Positions 49,882 to 60,011 are shown, counted from the stretch's first letter. The stretch is DNA of 64,000 bases from Ensifer sp. PDNC004 (GCF_016919405.1 NZ_CP070353.1:1-64000), one strand, 5' to 3'. Numbers and translations are program-made. The notes: generated by a model not told the origin, from the sequence alone.

Positions 49882-51309
49882 TCAGCCGTGGTTGATCATG
49901 ATGTGGCGAACGGCGGTGTAGTCCTCGAGCGCATAGACCGACATGTCCTTGCCGTAGCCCGACTGCTTGACGCCGCCATGCGGCATCTCGTTGGTCAACA
50001 TGAAATGCGTGTTGATCCAGGTGCAGCCATATTGCAGGCGGGACGCCGCTTTCATCGCCCGGGAGATGTCCTTGGTCCAGACGGAGGACGCAAGCCCGTA
50101 GTCGCTGTCGTTGGCCCAGGCGATCGCGTCGTCCTTGCCGGTGAAGCGGGTGACGGAGACGACCGGACCGAAGACTTCGCGGCGGACGATCTCGTCTTCC
50201 TGGGTGGCGCCCGCGACGACCGTCGGCTGGAAGAAGAAGCCGTCGGCGCTGCCGGCGGCCCCGCCGGTGGTGATCTCGATGTGCTTCTGGTCGGCGGCGC
50301 GCTCTACAAAGCTTGCGACACGATCGCGCTGGCGACGCGAGATCAAGGGGCCGATCTCGTTTTCGGTGTCGTCGGCGAGATTGTAGCGGATGGTCGAGAC
50401 GGCCGAGGTGAGGTCGGCGACCAGCTTCTCGTAGATGCCGGCTTCGGCATAGATGCGGCAGGCCGCGGTGCAGTCCTGGCCGGCATTGTAATAGCCGAAG
50501 GTGCGGATGCCGTTGACGACGGCTTCGAGGTCGGCGTCGTCATAGACGATGACCGGAGCCTTGCCGCCGAGCTCCAGATGGGTGCGCTTGACGGTCTTGG
50601 CGGCCGCCGCCAGCACCTTCTTGCCGGTGGCGATGTCGCCGGTGATCGAGACCATCGAGATCTTCGGGTGGTTGATCAGCGCGTTGCCGACGGTCTCGCC
50701 GCGGCCGCTGACAACATTGACGACGCCTTCCGGCAGGATGTCGGCGAGCACGCGAGCAAGCTTCAGCGCCGTCAGCGGCGTCTGCTCGGAGGGCTTGAAG
50801 ACGACGGTATTGCCGCCGGCGATTGCCGGCGCCAGCTTCCAGGCCATCATCATCAGCGGATAGTTCCAGGGCGCGATCGAGCCGACGATGCCGATCGGAT
50901 CGCGACGGATCATCGAGGTATGGCCGGGCAGGTATTCGCCCGCGGTCGGGGCATGCAGATTGCGCACCGCACCGGCAAAGAAGCGCCAGCAGTCGACGAT
51001 CGCCGGCAGTTCGTCGTTCTTGACCGCATTGATCGGCTTGCCGCAGTTGAGCGCTTCGAGCGCTGCGAAACCATCGGCTTCCTTCTCGATCGCGTCGGCG
51101 ATCTTCAAGAGATAGTTGGAGCGCTCGGCCGGTGTCGTCTGCGACCAGCTGGTGAAGGCGCTTTCTGCGGCCTCGACGGCTGCCTCGACCTGGGCGTGCG
51201 AGGCTTCCGGCAGATCGACGATCTTGCCGCCCGTCCGCGGGTTCAGGATGTGTTCGTCGGCCTCGGTGCCGGCCTCGAAGCGCGATCCGATCAGCAGTTG
51301 GGTGTCCAT
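49882..51309 (-). CDS. patD: Gamma-aminobutyraldehyde dehydrogenase-like aldehyde dehydrogenase
   Basis: 475 residues, usual for the family. Catalytic Glu246 in Glu-Leu-Gly-Gly-Lys and Cys280 in Gly-Gln-Asp-Cys-Thr-Ala; nucleotide loop Ser-Ile-Thr-Gly-Asp-Ile-Ala-Thr-Gly near 221-229; Phe-Lys-Pro-Ser-Glu-Gln-Thr-Pro near 171-178. It oxidises aminoaldehydes to amino acids with NAD+. Position after four ABC transporter genes in the order of E. coli ydcSTUVW strongly suggests the YdcW (PatD) role in putrescine-to-GABA degradation. Confidence 0.85.
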   Translation of the reverse strand: MDTQLLIGSRFEAGTEADEHILNPRTGGKIVDLPEASHAQVEAAVEAAESAFTSWSQTTPAERSNYLLKIADAIEKEADGFAALEALNCGKPINAVKNDELPAIVDCWRFFAGAVRNLHAPTAGEYLPGHTSMIRRDPIGIVGSIAPWNYPLMMMAWKLAPAIAGGNTVVFKPSEQTPLTALKLARVLADILPEGVVNVVSGRGETVGNALINHPKISMVSITGDIATGKKVLAAAAKTVKRTHLELGGKAPVIVYDDADLEAVVNGIRTFGYYNAGQDCTAACRIYAEAGIYEKLVADLTSAVSTIRYNLADDTENEIGPLISRRQRDRVASFVERAADQKHIEITTGGAAGSADGFFFQPTVVAGATQEDEIVRREVFGPVVSVTRFTGKDDAIAWANDSDYGLASSVWTKDISRAMKAASRLQYGCTWINTHFMLTNEMPHGGVKQSGYGKDMSVYALEDYTAVRHIMINHG

Positions 51310-51333
51310 GTCTGTTCTCCCTTGAAAGTCGAG

Positions 51334-52149
51334 TTACTTGCCGGCGCCGGCGATCTGGTCGCCGTCGCGGGTGAGGTAGTAGGCGCCGAGGATCGGCAGG
51401 AAAGTGACGAGCACCACGACCATGGCAACCACATTGGTCACCGGGCGCTGGCGCGGGCGGATCAGCTCTTCGAGCATCCAGATCGGCAGCGTGGACTGCT
51501 GGCCGGCAGTGAAGGTGGTGACGATCACCTCGTCGAAGGAGAGCGCGAAGGCGAGCATGCCGCCGGCAAGCAGAGCCGTGCCGATGTTGGGCAGGATGAT
51601 GTAGCGGAAGGTCTGGAAGCCGTCGGCGCCGAGGTCCATCGAGGCCTCGATCAGCGAGCCGGAAATCCGCCGGAAGCGCGCGACCGCATTGTTGTAGACG
51701 ACGACGATGCAGAAGGTCGCGTGGCCGAGCACGATGGTCCAGAAGGAAAACGGAATATCGGCCATCGAGAAGGCGGAGCGCAGCGCAATGCCGGTGATGA
51801 TACCGGGCAACGCGATCGGCAGGATGACCAGCAGCGAGACCGTCTCGCGGCCGAAGAAGCGCGTCTGGCTGACGGCGGCCGCACAGAGCGTGCCGAGCAC
51901 CAGGGCGACCGCGGTTGCGATCGAGGCGACCTTGACCGAGAGCGTCAGCGCCGCCCAGACGTCGGGCCGGTTCCAGGCAACGGCGAACCATTGCGTCGTC
52001 AGCCCCGGCGGTGGGAACTGGTAGCTCTTTTCCTCTGTTGTAAAGGCGTAGAGGAAGATCAGCAGGATCGGCAGGTGCAGGAAGGCGAGGCCGGCGGCGG
52101 CCGCGAGCTTCAGGCCCATCGGCGAGCGGTTGAGGCGATCAGAGCGCAT
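51334..52149 (-). CDS. ydcV: ABC transporter permease, polyamine type (PotC/YdcV-like)
   Basis: 271 residues, ATG 52149. Six membrane segments and the ATPase-contact loop near [15 protein letters not shown] (about 168-182). Overlaps the upstream permease by 11 bases, so strongly coupled. Corresponds to YdcV in a ydcSTUVW operon. Confidence 0.85.
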   Translation of the reverse strand: MRSDRLNRSPMGLKLAAAAGLAFLHLPILLIFLYAFTTEEKSYQFPPPGLTTQWFAVAWNRPDVWAALTLSVKVASIATAVALVLGTLCAAAVSQTRFFGRETVSLLVILPIALPGIITGIALRSAFSMADIPFSFWTIVLGHATFCIVVVYNNAVARFRRISGSLIEASMDLGADGFQTFRYIILPNIGTALLAGGMLAFALSFDEVIVTTFTAGQQSTLPIWMLEELIRPRQRPVTNVVAMVVVLVTFLPILGAYYLTRDGDQIAGAGK

Positions 52150-53089
52150 CGAAGGCCCCCATGCGTTTGGCCATGAACAGGTAGGCGCCCATGATGACGA
52201 TCGGGACGACAGTGAAGGCGGCGGCGAGCGGGATGTTGCCGGCGGTGCCCTGTTGGGCGTAGACCGCCTGGCCGATGAAGAGGCGCGACGAGCCGACGAT
52301 CTGCGGGATGATGTAATCGCCGAGCGTCAGCGAGAAGGTGAAGATCGAGCCGGCGACGATGCCGGGCAGCGCCAGCGGAAACAGCACGAAACGGAAGGTC
52401 TGCGCCGGCGTGCCGCCGAGGTCGGAGGAGGCCTCGATCAGATTGCCGGGCACGCGCTCCAGTGCTGCCTGGATTGGCAGGATCATGAAGGGCAGCCAGA
52501 CATAGACGAACACGATGAAGGTGCCGGTGTAGCTGACGGAGAGCGAGTTGCCGCCGACGATAGGCAGCGCGAGCCAGCCGTCGAGCAGCCAGAGCAGGTG
52601 CAGCTTGCCGAAGATCCAGGTGAGGATCCCTTCCTTGGCGAGGATCAGCTTCCAGGCGTAGATCTTGACCAGATAGCTCGACCAGAGCGGCAGCATGACG
52701 CCGAGATAGAAGAGCACCTTCCATTTTCCCTGGGCATAACGCGCGGCATAATAGGCGATCGGGAAGGCGATGATGGCGGAAGCGACGGTGACGGTCGCGG
52801 CCATCAAGACGGTGCGCAGGATGATGTCGAGATTGGTCTCGCTCAAGAGCTGGCGATAGGTCGCGAAGGTGAACTCGTAATTGATGAGGCCCGAGAAATC
52901 GTCGATTGAGAAGAAGCTCTGCAGCAGAAGCGCGAAGAGCGAGCCGAGATAGACGACGCCGAGCCAGAGCAGCGGCGGCGCGAGCATCAGCGTCAGAAGC
53001 AGGTGCGGGTGACGCCAGAAGAAGTCCGACAGGCGGCCGGCGGGGCCGCGGCGTTCAGGCAAAACGAGGGGTTCGGCAAAGGCGGTCAT
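52139..53089 (-). CDS. ydcU: ABC transporter permease, polyamine type (PotB/YdcU-like)
   Basis: 316 residues, ATG 53089 overlapping the stop of the ATPase gene (ATGA). Six membrane helices after a longer N-terminus, and the loop [15 protein letters not shown] (about 216-230). Permease partner of the downstream gene in the polyamine importer. Confidence 0.85.
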   Translation of the reverse strand: MTAFAEPLVLPERRGPAGRLSDFFWRHPHLLLTLMLAPPLLWLGVVYLGSLFALLLQSFFSIDDFSGLINYEFTFATYRQLLSETNLDIILRTVLMAATVTVASAIIAFPIAYYAARYAQGKWKVLFYLGVMLPLWSSYLVKIYAWKLILAKEGILTWIFGKLHLLWLLDGWLALPIVGGNSLSVSYTGTFIVFVYVWLPFMILPIQAALERVPGNLIEASSDLGGTPAQTFRFVLFPLALPGIVAGSIFTFSLTLGDYIIPQIVGSSRLFIGQAVYAQQGTAGNIPLAAAFTVVPIVIMGAYLFMAKRMGAFDAL

Positions 53090-54084
53090 GCGTCCTCCAT
53101 CGGGTGCAGCTCGTTGGCGGCGAAGCTGATGGTGACGGGGCTGCCGAGCGCGGGCACGGCAAGGGCTGCGGGGCTGGCAACGGCAACGCGGGCGCCATCG
53201 ACATCGACGACGACGCGGTTGACGGCGCCGAGGAAGCTGTGGGCCGAGACGGTGCCCGACAGGCTGAGCGCGCCATCTACCGGCTGGGCGAGGACGATCG
53301 CCTCGGGACGCAGGCTGGCGGAGGGTGCCTTCAGCCCGAGCCGCTGGCAGAGCTTTTGCGGCAGCACGTTGGACGAGCCGACGAAGTCTGCGACGAACCG
53401 CGTCTTCGGCTGCTTGTAGACGTCTTCCGGGCTGCCGAGCTGCTGGATGCGGCCATCGTTGAAGACGGCGATGCGGTCGGCCATCGACAGCGCCTCGCCC
53501 TGGTCGTGGGTGACGAAGACGAAGGTGATGCCGAGCGATTTCTGCAGGCTCTTCAGCTCCTCCTGCATCTGCTCGCGCAGTTTCAGATCGAGCGCGCCGA
53601 GCGGCTCGTCGAGCAGCAGCACCTTGGGCTTGTTGACGAGCGCGCGGGCAAGCGCCACGCGCTGACGCTGGCCGCCGGAGAGCTGGCCTGGACGGCGGGT
53701 GCCATAGCCCGGCAGCTTGACCATGGCGAGCGCGTCCTCGGCCGCCTTGCGGCGTTCTTCGCGGCCGACGCCCTTGACCATCAGCCCGTAGGCGACGTTG
53801 TCGAGGATCGAGAGATGCGGGAAGAGGGCATAGTCCTGGAAGACGGTGTTGACGCTGCGGCGATAGGGCGGCACGCCCTCGGCCGTTTCGCCGAAGATCT
53901 CGATGTGGCCGCCGGTCGGCTGCTCGAAGCCGGCCATCAGGCGCAGACACGTGGTCTTGCCCGAGCCGGAGGGGCCGAGCATGGCGAAGAACTCGCCCTC
54001 GGCAATTTCGAGGTTCACGCCATCGACGGCGCGCACGGCGCCGAAATGGCGGGAAACATTATCGAAGAGAACGGCGGTGGTCAT
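53086..54084 (-). CDS. ydcT: ABC transporter ATPase, polyamine type (PotA/YdcT-like)
   Basis: 332 residues from ATG 54084. Walker A Gly-Pro-Ser-Gly-Ser-Gly-Lys-Thr-Thr (about 38-46), signature Leu-Ser-Gly-Gly-Gln-Arg-Gln-Arg (about 139-146), Walker B Val-Leu-Leu-Leu-Asp-Glu-Pro-Leu-Gly-Ala-Leu-Asp (about 159-170), plus a TOBE regulatory C-terminus. Energises the importer. Separated from the substrate-binding gene by a mosaic repeat of about 150 bases. Confidence 0.9.
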   Translation of the reverse strand: MTTAVLFDNVSRHFGAVRAVDGVNLEIAEGEFFAMLGPSGSGKTTCLRLMAGFEQPTGGHIEIFGETAEGVPPYRRSVNTVFQDYALFPHLSILDNVAYGLMVKGVGREERRKAAEDALAMVKLPGYGTRRPGQLSGGQRQRVALARALVNKPKVLLLDEPLGALDLKLREQMQEELKSLQKSLGITFVFVTHDQGEALSMADRIAVFNDGRIQQLGSPEDVYKQPKTRFVADFVGSSNVLPQKLCQRLGLKAPSASLRPEAIVLAQPVDGALSLSGTVSAHSFLGAVNRVVVDVDGARVAVASPAALAVPALGSPVTISFAANELHPMEDA

Positions 54085-54101
54085 TGTCTGGCTCCGGAAA
54101 T

Positions 54102-54255
54102 GTGGCCCCTCATCCGCCCTGCCGGGCACCTTCTCCCCGCAGGCGGGGCGAAGGGGACGTGCGGCGGGTGTCTTGCCTCAGGTTCACGCCCTGCGGTTTG
54201 GCCGGGGGCGTTCCCTCTCCCCGCGTGCGGGGAGAGGGTCAGGGTGAGGGGCAAA
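54102..54255. repeat. Rhizobial intergenic mosaic-type palindromic element
   Basis: This about 154-bp element has near-inverted ends (GCCCCTCATCC on the left, GGGTGAGGGGC on the right), a left hairpin CTTCTCCCCGCAGGCGGGGCGAAG-like and a right hairpin CCTCTCCCCGCGTGCGGGGAGAGG-like. It resembles the RIME-type mosaic elements described in rhizobia. It sits inside the operon between the substrate-binding and ATPase genes and could lower downstream expression or protect the upstream mRNA. Confidence 0.75.
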
Positions 54256-54277
54256 TGCTTGCGATAGGTCCGACGGC

Positions 54278-55438
54278 TCAGCGGCCGCCGATCACGCCGA
54301 TATAGTCGGAGACCCAGCGGTGATAGGGCACGCATTCACCCTGGCTTGCGCACTTCGTCACCGGCGTCTTCCAGAACTTGACCTTGTCGAAGTCCTCGTA
54401 GCCGTTGGTCTTGCAGCCGGCATCGGTCAGGAGTTCGTTGCCCTTGCAGGCCGCACCGACCGACGGGTTGGCGCCGAACCAGGCGGAGACGTCACCCTGG
54501 ACCTTCGGCGACAGCGAGTGCTCCATCCACATATAGGCGCAGTTCGGATGCTGGCTATCGGCATGCAGCATGGTCGTGTCGGCCCATCCGGTCACGCCTT
54601 CTTCCGGAATGGTCGAGGCGATCGGCAGCTTCTCGGCTTCCATCAGGTTGACCTGGAACGGCCAGGAGCCCGAGGCGACGACACCTTCGTTCTTGAAGTC
54701 GTCGATCTGGATCATCGCGTCATGCCAGTAACGGCCGACCAGCTTGCGCTGGCCGCGCAGCAATTCGAGGGCCGCCTTGTACTGGTCTTCGTTGAGCTCG
54801 TAGGGGTCCTTGATGCCGAGTTCCGGGTTGTGCGCCATCAGGTAGTTGGCAGCGTCAGCCACGTGGATCGGGCCGTCATAGGCCTGGACGCGGCCCTTGT
54901 TGGACTTGCCGTCGGGCAGGTTCATTTCCTCGAAGACGACGTTCCAGCTCTTAGGCGCTTCGCCCTTGAAGGCGTCCTTGTTGTACATCAGCACGTTCGG
55001 GCCCCAGACGTAAGGCGTGCCGTAATGAACGCCGTTGACCGTGTACCAGGGCGCGTTCTGCATGCGCTCGTCGATGGTCTTCCAGCTCGGGATGAGGTCG
55101 GTATTGATCGGCTGGACGCGCTTGCCGGCGACGAGGCGCAGCGAGGCGTCGCCCGAGGCGGTGACGAGGTCGAAGCCGCCTTCGTTCATCAGCGCCACCA
55201 TTTCGTCCGAGGTGGCGGCGGTCTTGACCGAGACCTTGCAGCCGGTCTGCTTTTCGAAATCCGTGACCCAGTCATAGGCCTTGTCAGTCTCGCCGCGCTC
55301 GATGTAGCCGGCCCAGGCGACGATGGAGAGTTCGCCTTCGCCCTTGCCGAGTTCCTTCAGCGGCTCCTGCGCGAAGGCCGGGGCGACAAGGCCGAGCGAC
55401 AGGGTCAATGCCGTGCAGGATTTGAGCATCTGCTTCAT
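54278..55438 (-). CDS. ydcS: ABC transporter substrate-binding protein, polyamine type (PotD/YdcS-like)
   Basis: 386 residues with a signal peptide (about 1-23, Ala-Phe-Ala cleavage). A PotD-like fold begins with Leu-Ser-Ile-Val-Ala-Trp-Ala-Gly-Tyr-Ile-Glu-Arg-Gly near 37-49; Phe-Asp-Leu-Val-Thr-Ala-Ser-Gly-Asp and Tyr-Val-Trp-Gly-Pro-Asn-Val-Leu-Met-Tyr-Asn follow. Binds putrescine or a related polyamine. First gene of the operon. Confidence 0.85.
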   Translation of the reverse strand: MKQMLKSCTALTLSLGLVAPAFAQEPLKELGKGEGELSIVAWAGYIERGETDKAYDWVTDFEKQTGCKVSVKTAATSDEMVALMNEGGFDLVTASGDASLRLVAGKRVQPINTDLIPSWKTIDERMQNAPWYTVNGVHYGTPYVWGPNVLMYNKDAFKGEAPKSWNVVFEEMNLPDGKSNKGRVQAYDGPIHVADAANYLMAHNPELGIKDPYELNEDQYKAALELLRGQRKLVGRYWHDAMIQIDDFKNEGVVASGSWPFQVNLMEAEKLPIASTIPEEGVTGWADTTMLHADSQHPNCAYMWMEHSLSPKVQGDVSAWFGANPSVGAACKGNELLTDAGCKTNGYEDFDKVKFWKTPVTKCASQGECVPYHRWVSDYIGVIGGR

Positions 55439-55621
55439 CTGAATTCTCCCAGTTTTGAGCCGCGTTTTGCGGCTTCGTTCCCAGGATGAAGCGTGCCTTC
55501 ATTTCACCGTATTCGCAAATTCATTAAACAGAATGTCGCTTTCGGTTTTTCCGATATCGGTCATCCACCGGCACGCCAAAGGTGTGGCCAGTGTCGGGAG
55601 AAGACTAATAAATTTAATGAA

Positions 55622-56530
55622 TTAGCGCGGTCTGGCGCTTCGGAGCGCCTCGGCGATACCGACGAAATCGCGCGCCGATTGTGGCAGGCCGGAACCCTTT
55701 CGCCAGACCATGCCGACCTGCACGACGGGAAGGGCTCCGGAGACGTCCCGGCTTTCGATGCGGTCGCCTTCAAGCGACCAGGGGCGGTAGACGAGATCGG
55801 GCAGGAGCGCGATGCCGGCGCCGGTCGCGACCAGGCTGCGCACCGCTTCGACCGAACGGGTTCGGAAGGCGACATGCGGGCGGGCACCGAGTGCGGTCAA
55901 AAGCTTGCCGGTGTTCTCCTCGATTTCATCGACCGTCAGCATGATCAGCGGTTCCTTGGCGATATCGCTGACGGAGATGATATCGGCACTGACGAGCGGA
56001 TGGCCGATCGGCAGCCACAGGCGATAGGGCGAAGTCTCGAGGATCTCCGCCTGCAGCGCCATGCGGTCGCGCAGGTTGGAGATGACCATGACGGCGACGT
56101 CGAGTTCGCCGCCGATCAGGAGATGTTCGAGATAGGAGCCGTTGTCCTCGATGGCGCTGACCTCGACACCGGGGCAGGCGCGGCGGTAGCGGGCAAGCAG
56201 ATCGGAAAGCACATAGCCCGCAACGAGCGAAGTGACGCCGAGATTGAGCTTGCCGCCGGTCTCCTCGCGGCTGTCGGAAAAGCTGCGGCGGGCGTCGGAG
56301 ACATTGGAGAGGATCTTGGTGGCGTGGCGCAGGAACTGGTGGCCGTTATGGGTGATCGACAGGCCGCGCGGGTGCCGGTCGAAAAGCTCGACGCCGAGAT
56401 CGCCTTCGAGCTCCTTGATCGCCTCGGTGATCGAGGATTGCGAGATCGACAGGTTCTGCGCCGCACGGGTAATCGACCCCTGTTCGGCAACGGCGACGAA
56501 ATACTGCAACTGTCTGAAAGTGAAGGCCAT
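55622..56530 (-). CDS. LysR family transcriptional regulator
   Basis: 302 residues. Winged helix at about 3-62: Leu-Gln-Tyr-Phe-Val-Ala-Val-Ala-Glu-Gln-Gly-Ser-Ile-Thr-Arg-Ala-Ala-Gln-Asn-Leu and Ser-Gln-Ser-Ser-Ile-Thr-Glu-Ala-Ile-Lys-Glu-Leu-Glu. Effector domain about 90-290. It lies upstream of the polyamine operon on the same strand and may regulate it; the gap of 183 bases holds the operon promoter. Confidence 0.85.
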   Translation of the reverse strand: MAFTFRQLQYFVAVAEQGSITRAAQNLSISQSSITEAIKELEGDLGVELFDRHPRGLSITHNGHQFLRHATKILSNVSDARRSFSDSREETGGKLNLGVTSLVAGYVLSDLLARYRRACPGVEVSAIEDNGSYLEHLLIGGELDVAVMVISNLRDRMALQAEILETSPYRLWLPIGHPLVSADIISVSDIAKEPLIMLTVDEIEENTGKLLTALGARPHVAFRTRSVEAVRSLVATGAGIALLPDLVYRPWSLEGDRIESRDVSGALPVVQVGMVWRKGSGLPQSARDFVGIAEALRSARPR

Positions 56531-56633
56531 GGCGCGAGTTAATAGGTGTGGGGCGCGGCTGGCAAGCGGGTGAACCTTGCTCGTTTGCGCGGCGCCGTCG
56601 GTCGCCGTGACGCCGCGCTTTGTTTGGCTTGCG

Positions 56634-57575
56634 TCAGTTCACCCATCCGAAGCGGTCGAAACCATCGCGGTCGTTGAACAGGACCAGGGCGACCTTCGCA
56701 AAAATGTTGTCCTCGGGAACGAAACCGATGTCGTGCCGACTGTCGATGCTGCGGTTCCTGTTGTCGCCGAGCACGAAATATTGGCCGTCGGGGACGATGA
56801 ATTCCGGCGTGTCGGCGACAGGCTTGTCTTCGGCCAGGCGGTAGGCGCGATCGTTGGGCAGCGACTCGCTATAGATTGCGAACGCGCCGTCCCTGACGTC
56901 GCTACTCTGCTGCACTTCTATTTGCTGCTTCGGCGCAGCTTGTCCGTTGATGTAAAGGTAGCCACCCCTCAATTGCACCTTGTCGCCGGGCAAGCCGATG
57001 ACGCGTTTGATGTAGTCGATGTCGGGCTGGCCCGGGCTGGCAAAAACAACGAGATCACCCCGTTCCGGCTTGCGCGCAAAGATCTTCGATTGTGGCCCAC
57101 TTCTGAAGGGAAGCGAGAACTTGCCGTAGCCATAGGCAAACTTGTTCGCGACGACACGGTCGCCGGGCTGAAGCGTCGGGTACATCGAATTCGCCGGCAT
57201 GCTGAAAAATTGAAACAGCAGCGACGTGAAGGCGATGGGTGCGGCGATGAAGATCAGAACGAGGCTGTACCAACGGGCATACCAGGGAAAGGCGTGACCC
57301 GATGGAAGCCCGCCGGCGAGCCGATAGCCGTGCATCGCGCCGAGAACCCGGAATGCCAGCAGCGCAAGGCTCCCCAGCCACGTCGCGTCGCCGGTACCGG
57401 AGGCTACCGCTATCGCCCAGGATCCACCAAAGTACAGCGCGACCTCCGCCACGAAATACAACAGGGCGAGCTTCCAGCGCCCGAGATAGGCCATCATGAT
57501 AGCCGGCGCGACGAAGAAGCCGATCAATACGGCGCAAACAGGATGGCGATTGCGAAAGGCCTGCAATACTTTCAT
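56634..57575 (-). CDS. lepB: Signal peptidase I with extra N-terminal membrane part
   Basis: 313 residues from ATG 57575. Several helices in the first 120 residues, including the one just before the catalytic part; serine Ser130 in Met-Pro-Ala-Asn-Ser-Met-Tyr-Pro-Thr-Leu and lysine Lys190 in Asp-Tyr-Ile-Lys-Arg-Val-Ile-Gly-Leu-Pro-Gly-Asp; C-terminal Gly-Asp-Asn-Arg-Asn-x-Ser-x-Asp-Ser-Arg. It should cleave Sec signal peptides. The lepB operon partners (lepA, rnc) are missing, so this is probably an accessory copy. Confidence 0.85.
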   Translation of the reverse strand: MKVLQAFRNRHPVCAVLIGFFVAPAIMMAYLGRWKLALLYFVAEVALYFGGSWAIAVASGTGDATWLGSLALLAFRVLGAMHGYRLAGGLPSGHAFPWYARWYSLVLIFIAAPIAFTSLLFQFFSMPANSMYPTLQPGDRVVANKFAYGYGKFSLPFRSGPQSKIFARKPERGDLVVFASPGQPDIDYIKRVIGLPGDKVQLRGGYLYINGQAAPKQQIEVQQSSDVRDGAFAIYSESLPNDRAYRLAEDKPVADTPEFIVPDGQYFVLGDNRNRSIDSRHDIGFVPEDNIFAKVALVLFNDRDGFDRFGWVN

Positions 57576-57737
57576 GGAGACACCACGGGACAGAGAATCG
57601 GAGCGGATTGTAGGTAGGAGGTCTAAATCTAAATCAGTAATTGCAGGGGGTGGTGTTATCAACCCCGCAAATTCTGAGCCGACCTGCTCCCGTGACGTGA
57701 ATGCCAGTGATGCCGCTTGATCGAGCGAGGACGTGAA

Positions 57738-58664
57738 ATGGACAACAGGGCAAGCGCCAAACCGATGCCGAGCGAGCCCGGTATCCTCGCTTTCCATCGC
57801 CGCTGCGAGGACTTCTATCCGGCCGATGCGGTCGATGCCTCGATCGATCAGCAGCGCAAATGGTACGATGCGCTCTGCGCCGAATTCGATGCGCCGAGCC
57901 CGAAAGGGCTTACACGCGAAGACACGCTCGTCGATGGCCGCATCCCGATCCGGCACTACACGCCGGCAACGGTTTCGACCGAGGCGCGTATCTACTACAT
58001 CCACGGCGGCGGCTTTGTCGTCGGCTCGCTCGACAGCCATGATGCGATCTGCGCCGAACTCTCCGATTTCGCCCACGCCGAACTGGTTTCGGTCGATTAT
58101 CGCCTGGCGCCCGAACAGGTCTGGCCGGCCGCGTTCGACGATTGCTACGCGGTGCTGAAGGAATTGCTGTCCGATGGCTGTCCTGTTGTCGTTGCCGGCG
58201 ACAGCGCCGGCGGAAACCTGACGGCGGGCATTATTCTGAAGGCTCGGGCGGAAGGTCTCAAGGGCATTGTCGGCCAGGCGCTGATCTATCCGGGCCTTGG
58301 CGGCGATCTCGTCTCGGGATCTTACGAGGAAATGGCCGAGGCGCCGGGGCTGACGACCGCCGATGTCAGCTACTATCGCGATATCCTGAAGGCGCCGGCT
58401 GACAATCCTTTCGCCGCCCCCTTGGCGGAAACGGACCTTTCCGGCCTGCCGCCGAGCTACATCACCGGCGCCTTCTTCGATCCCTTGCGCGACGATGCCC
58501 GCCTCTATGCCGCCCGGCTTGCGGCCGCCGGCGTCAACGTCACCTTCCGCGAGGAGCCGCAGATGATCCATGCCTGGCTCAGGGCGCGGCATATGAGCGA
58601 GGGCGCGCGGGACGGCTTCCGCCGGCTGGCGGAAGGCATTACCGTTCTCGTCGGAACGCGCTGA
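57738..58664 (+). CDS. Alpha/beta hydrolase, hormone-sensitive lipase family
   Basis: 308 residues from ATG 57738 with GAGGACG upstream. HGGG oxyanion motif at about 89-92, nucleophile Gly-Asp-Ser-Ala-Gly (Ser156), and His in Met-Ile-His-Ala-Trp near 277. Esterase on short acyl esters, cytoplasmic. Divergent from the signal peptidase gene; no operon partner. Confidence 0.9.
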   Translation: MDNRASAKPMPSEPGILAFHRRCEDFYPADAVDASIDQQRKWYDALCAEFDAPSPKGLTREDTLVDGRIPIRHYTPATVSTEARIYYIHGGGFVVGSLDSHDAICAELSDFAHAELVSVDYRLAPEQVWPAAFDDCYAVLKELLSDGCPVVVAGDSAGGNLTAGIILKARAEGLKGIVGQALIYPGLGGDLVSGSYEEMAEAPGLTTADVSYYRDILKAPADNPFAAPLAETDLSGLPPSYITGAFFDPLRDDARLYAARLAAAGVNVTFREEPQMIHAWLRARHMSEGARDGFRRLAEGITVLVGTR

Positions 58665-58717
58665 CGCGCTGGCATCGGGCGCGGCAGCGCCGAACCGTCG
58701 GGTCGGCTGGAACGGCT

Positions 58718-59440
58718 CTAGCTCTTCGCCTTGAACACCAGCACCGGATTTGCCTGGAAGGCGTCAGGGAACAGGGTCCTCAGGTTCTCGATCTTCGGAA
58801 GGTCGTTATAGACGATGTAGGGATGGGTCGGGTTTCGGGTCAGGAAATCCTGATGATAGTCCTCGGCGGCGTAGAATCCCTTGAAGGGCGAGACCTGCGT
58901 GACGATCCTCGCCGGGAAGGCGCCAGACTTGCCGAGCTGGTCTATATAGGCATCGGCGATCCGCTCCTGTTCATCAGTGACGGCAAAGAGCGCCGAGCGA
59001 TACTGGGGACCATGATCCGGCCCCTGATAGTTGAGTTGCGTCGGATTGTGGGCGACGGAGAAGAACACCTGCAGCAGCCGGCCATAGGTCACTTCGCGCG
59101 GATCGAATGTCACTTCCACCGATTCCGCGTGGCCGGTCTTGCCGCCGCTCACCGTCTCGTAGTCGGCGGTTGCCGCCGTGCCACCGGCATAGCCGGAGAC
59201 GGCCTTCTTCACGCCTTTGAGGTGCTGGAAGACGCCCTGAACGCCCCAGAAGCAGCCGCCGGCGAAGACGGCGATTTCCGTCGATGCGGATGATTTCTCG
59301 TCGAGCGAAGGCGGCGGAATGGAGACGGCCGGCTCCTGTGCGGCGGCGACCGGCGCCGATGCCATCAGCGCGGCAAAGACTGCCGCTGCCAGGTTCATGA
59401 AAGGTCTGCCTGCAATCTGTGCCGACTTGCTGCGCGCCAT
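58718..59440 (-). CDS. msrA: Exported peptide methionine sulfoxide reductase MsrA
   Basis: 240 residues. A signal-like segment (about 15-35) precedes the MsrA domain with Gly-Gly-Cys-Phe-Trp-Gly (catalytic Cys63). Gly-Tyr-Ala-Gly-Gly and Gly-His-Ala-Glu-Ser-Val follow. Methionine-S-sulfoxide repair in the periplasm is likely, which is less common than cytoplasmic MsrA. An ATG at 59398 would begin inside the signal. Confidence 0.9.
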   Translation of the reverse strand: MARSKSAQIAGRPFMNLAAAVFAALMASAPVAAAQEPAVSIPPPSLDEKSSASTEIAVFAGGCFWGVQGVFQHLKGVKKAVSGYAGGTAATADYETVSGGKTGHAESVEVTFDPREVTYGRLLQVFFSVAHNPTQLNYQGPDHGPQYRSALFAVTDEQERIADAYIDQLGKSGAFPARIVTQVSPFKGFYAAEDYHQDFLTRNPTHPYIVYNDLPKIENLRTLFPDAFQANPVLVFKAKS

Positions 59441-59597
59441 CGCGTCCTCCCATCGTCCGGCTTCAGCGCGGGACGTTCGATGACCTCATGTTTTCATGGG
59501 ATTGGCAACGGTCAAATCGCGATCGCGTGCTTCACGCCAACGTGACGATCCGCTACCACGGGACGGATATGAGGCGCCGAGAGCAGGGGGCAATGCC

Positions 59598-59999
59598 ATG
59601 GCTGGAGAAACGGATCTCGCGAAACTCCTGGCGACGATGAGCCCGGTGCTGTTTCCGCAGACCTATGTCTATTGCACCGTCGCCTATCGGGACGCGGCGC
59701 GCTACGAGGCGCTGGAGCCGCTTGCCACCTATCGCGAGGACGAAGGGCTGACGCTGGTCGTTACCCGCGCTGCCGCCGACGGGGCGGGGCTTGGCTACGG
59801 CCCGCTGCTGCGGCGCATCACGCTCAACGTGCACTCGGCGCTCGAGGCGGTCGGCCTGACTGCCGCCGTTTCTGCGGCGCTGACGCGCGAGGGCATCAGC
59901 GCCAATGTGATCGCCGCCTATTACCACGACCATATCTTCGTGCCGGAAGAGGATGCCGAGCGGGCGCTCGATGCGCTCCGGGCGCTGACCGTCGCCTGA
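59598..59999 (+). CDS. ACT domain protein
   Basis: 133 residues from ATG 59598. N-terminal Leu-Leu-Ala-Thr-Met-Ser-Pro-Val-Leu, then an ACT-like beta-alpha-beta-beta-alpha-beta fold; Leu-Thr-Leu-Val-Val-Thr-Arg, Ile-Thr-Leu-Asn-Val-His-Ser-Ala-Leu-Glu-Ala-Val-Gly-Leu-Thr-Ala and Tyr-His-Asp-His-Ile-Phe-Val-Pro are typical of the DUF2241/ACT_3 group. An amino-acid-binding role is inferred from the fold. Confidence 0.8.
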   Translation: MAGETDLAKLLATMSPVLFPQTYVYCTVAYRDAARYEALEPLATYREDEGLTLVVTRAAADGAGLGYGPLLRRITLNVHSALEAVGLTAAVSAALTREGISANVIAAYYHDHIFVPEEDAERALDALRALTVA

Positions 60000-60011
60000 C
60001 AGGCGCCGCGC

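Noticed and set aside
49888..52176. Long plus-strand frame opposite the aldehyde dehydrogenase and permease
   Set aside because: Low-complexity Asp/Arg/Gly composition typical of shadow frames; the minus strand has well-defined enzymes.
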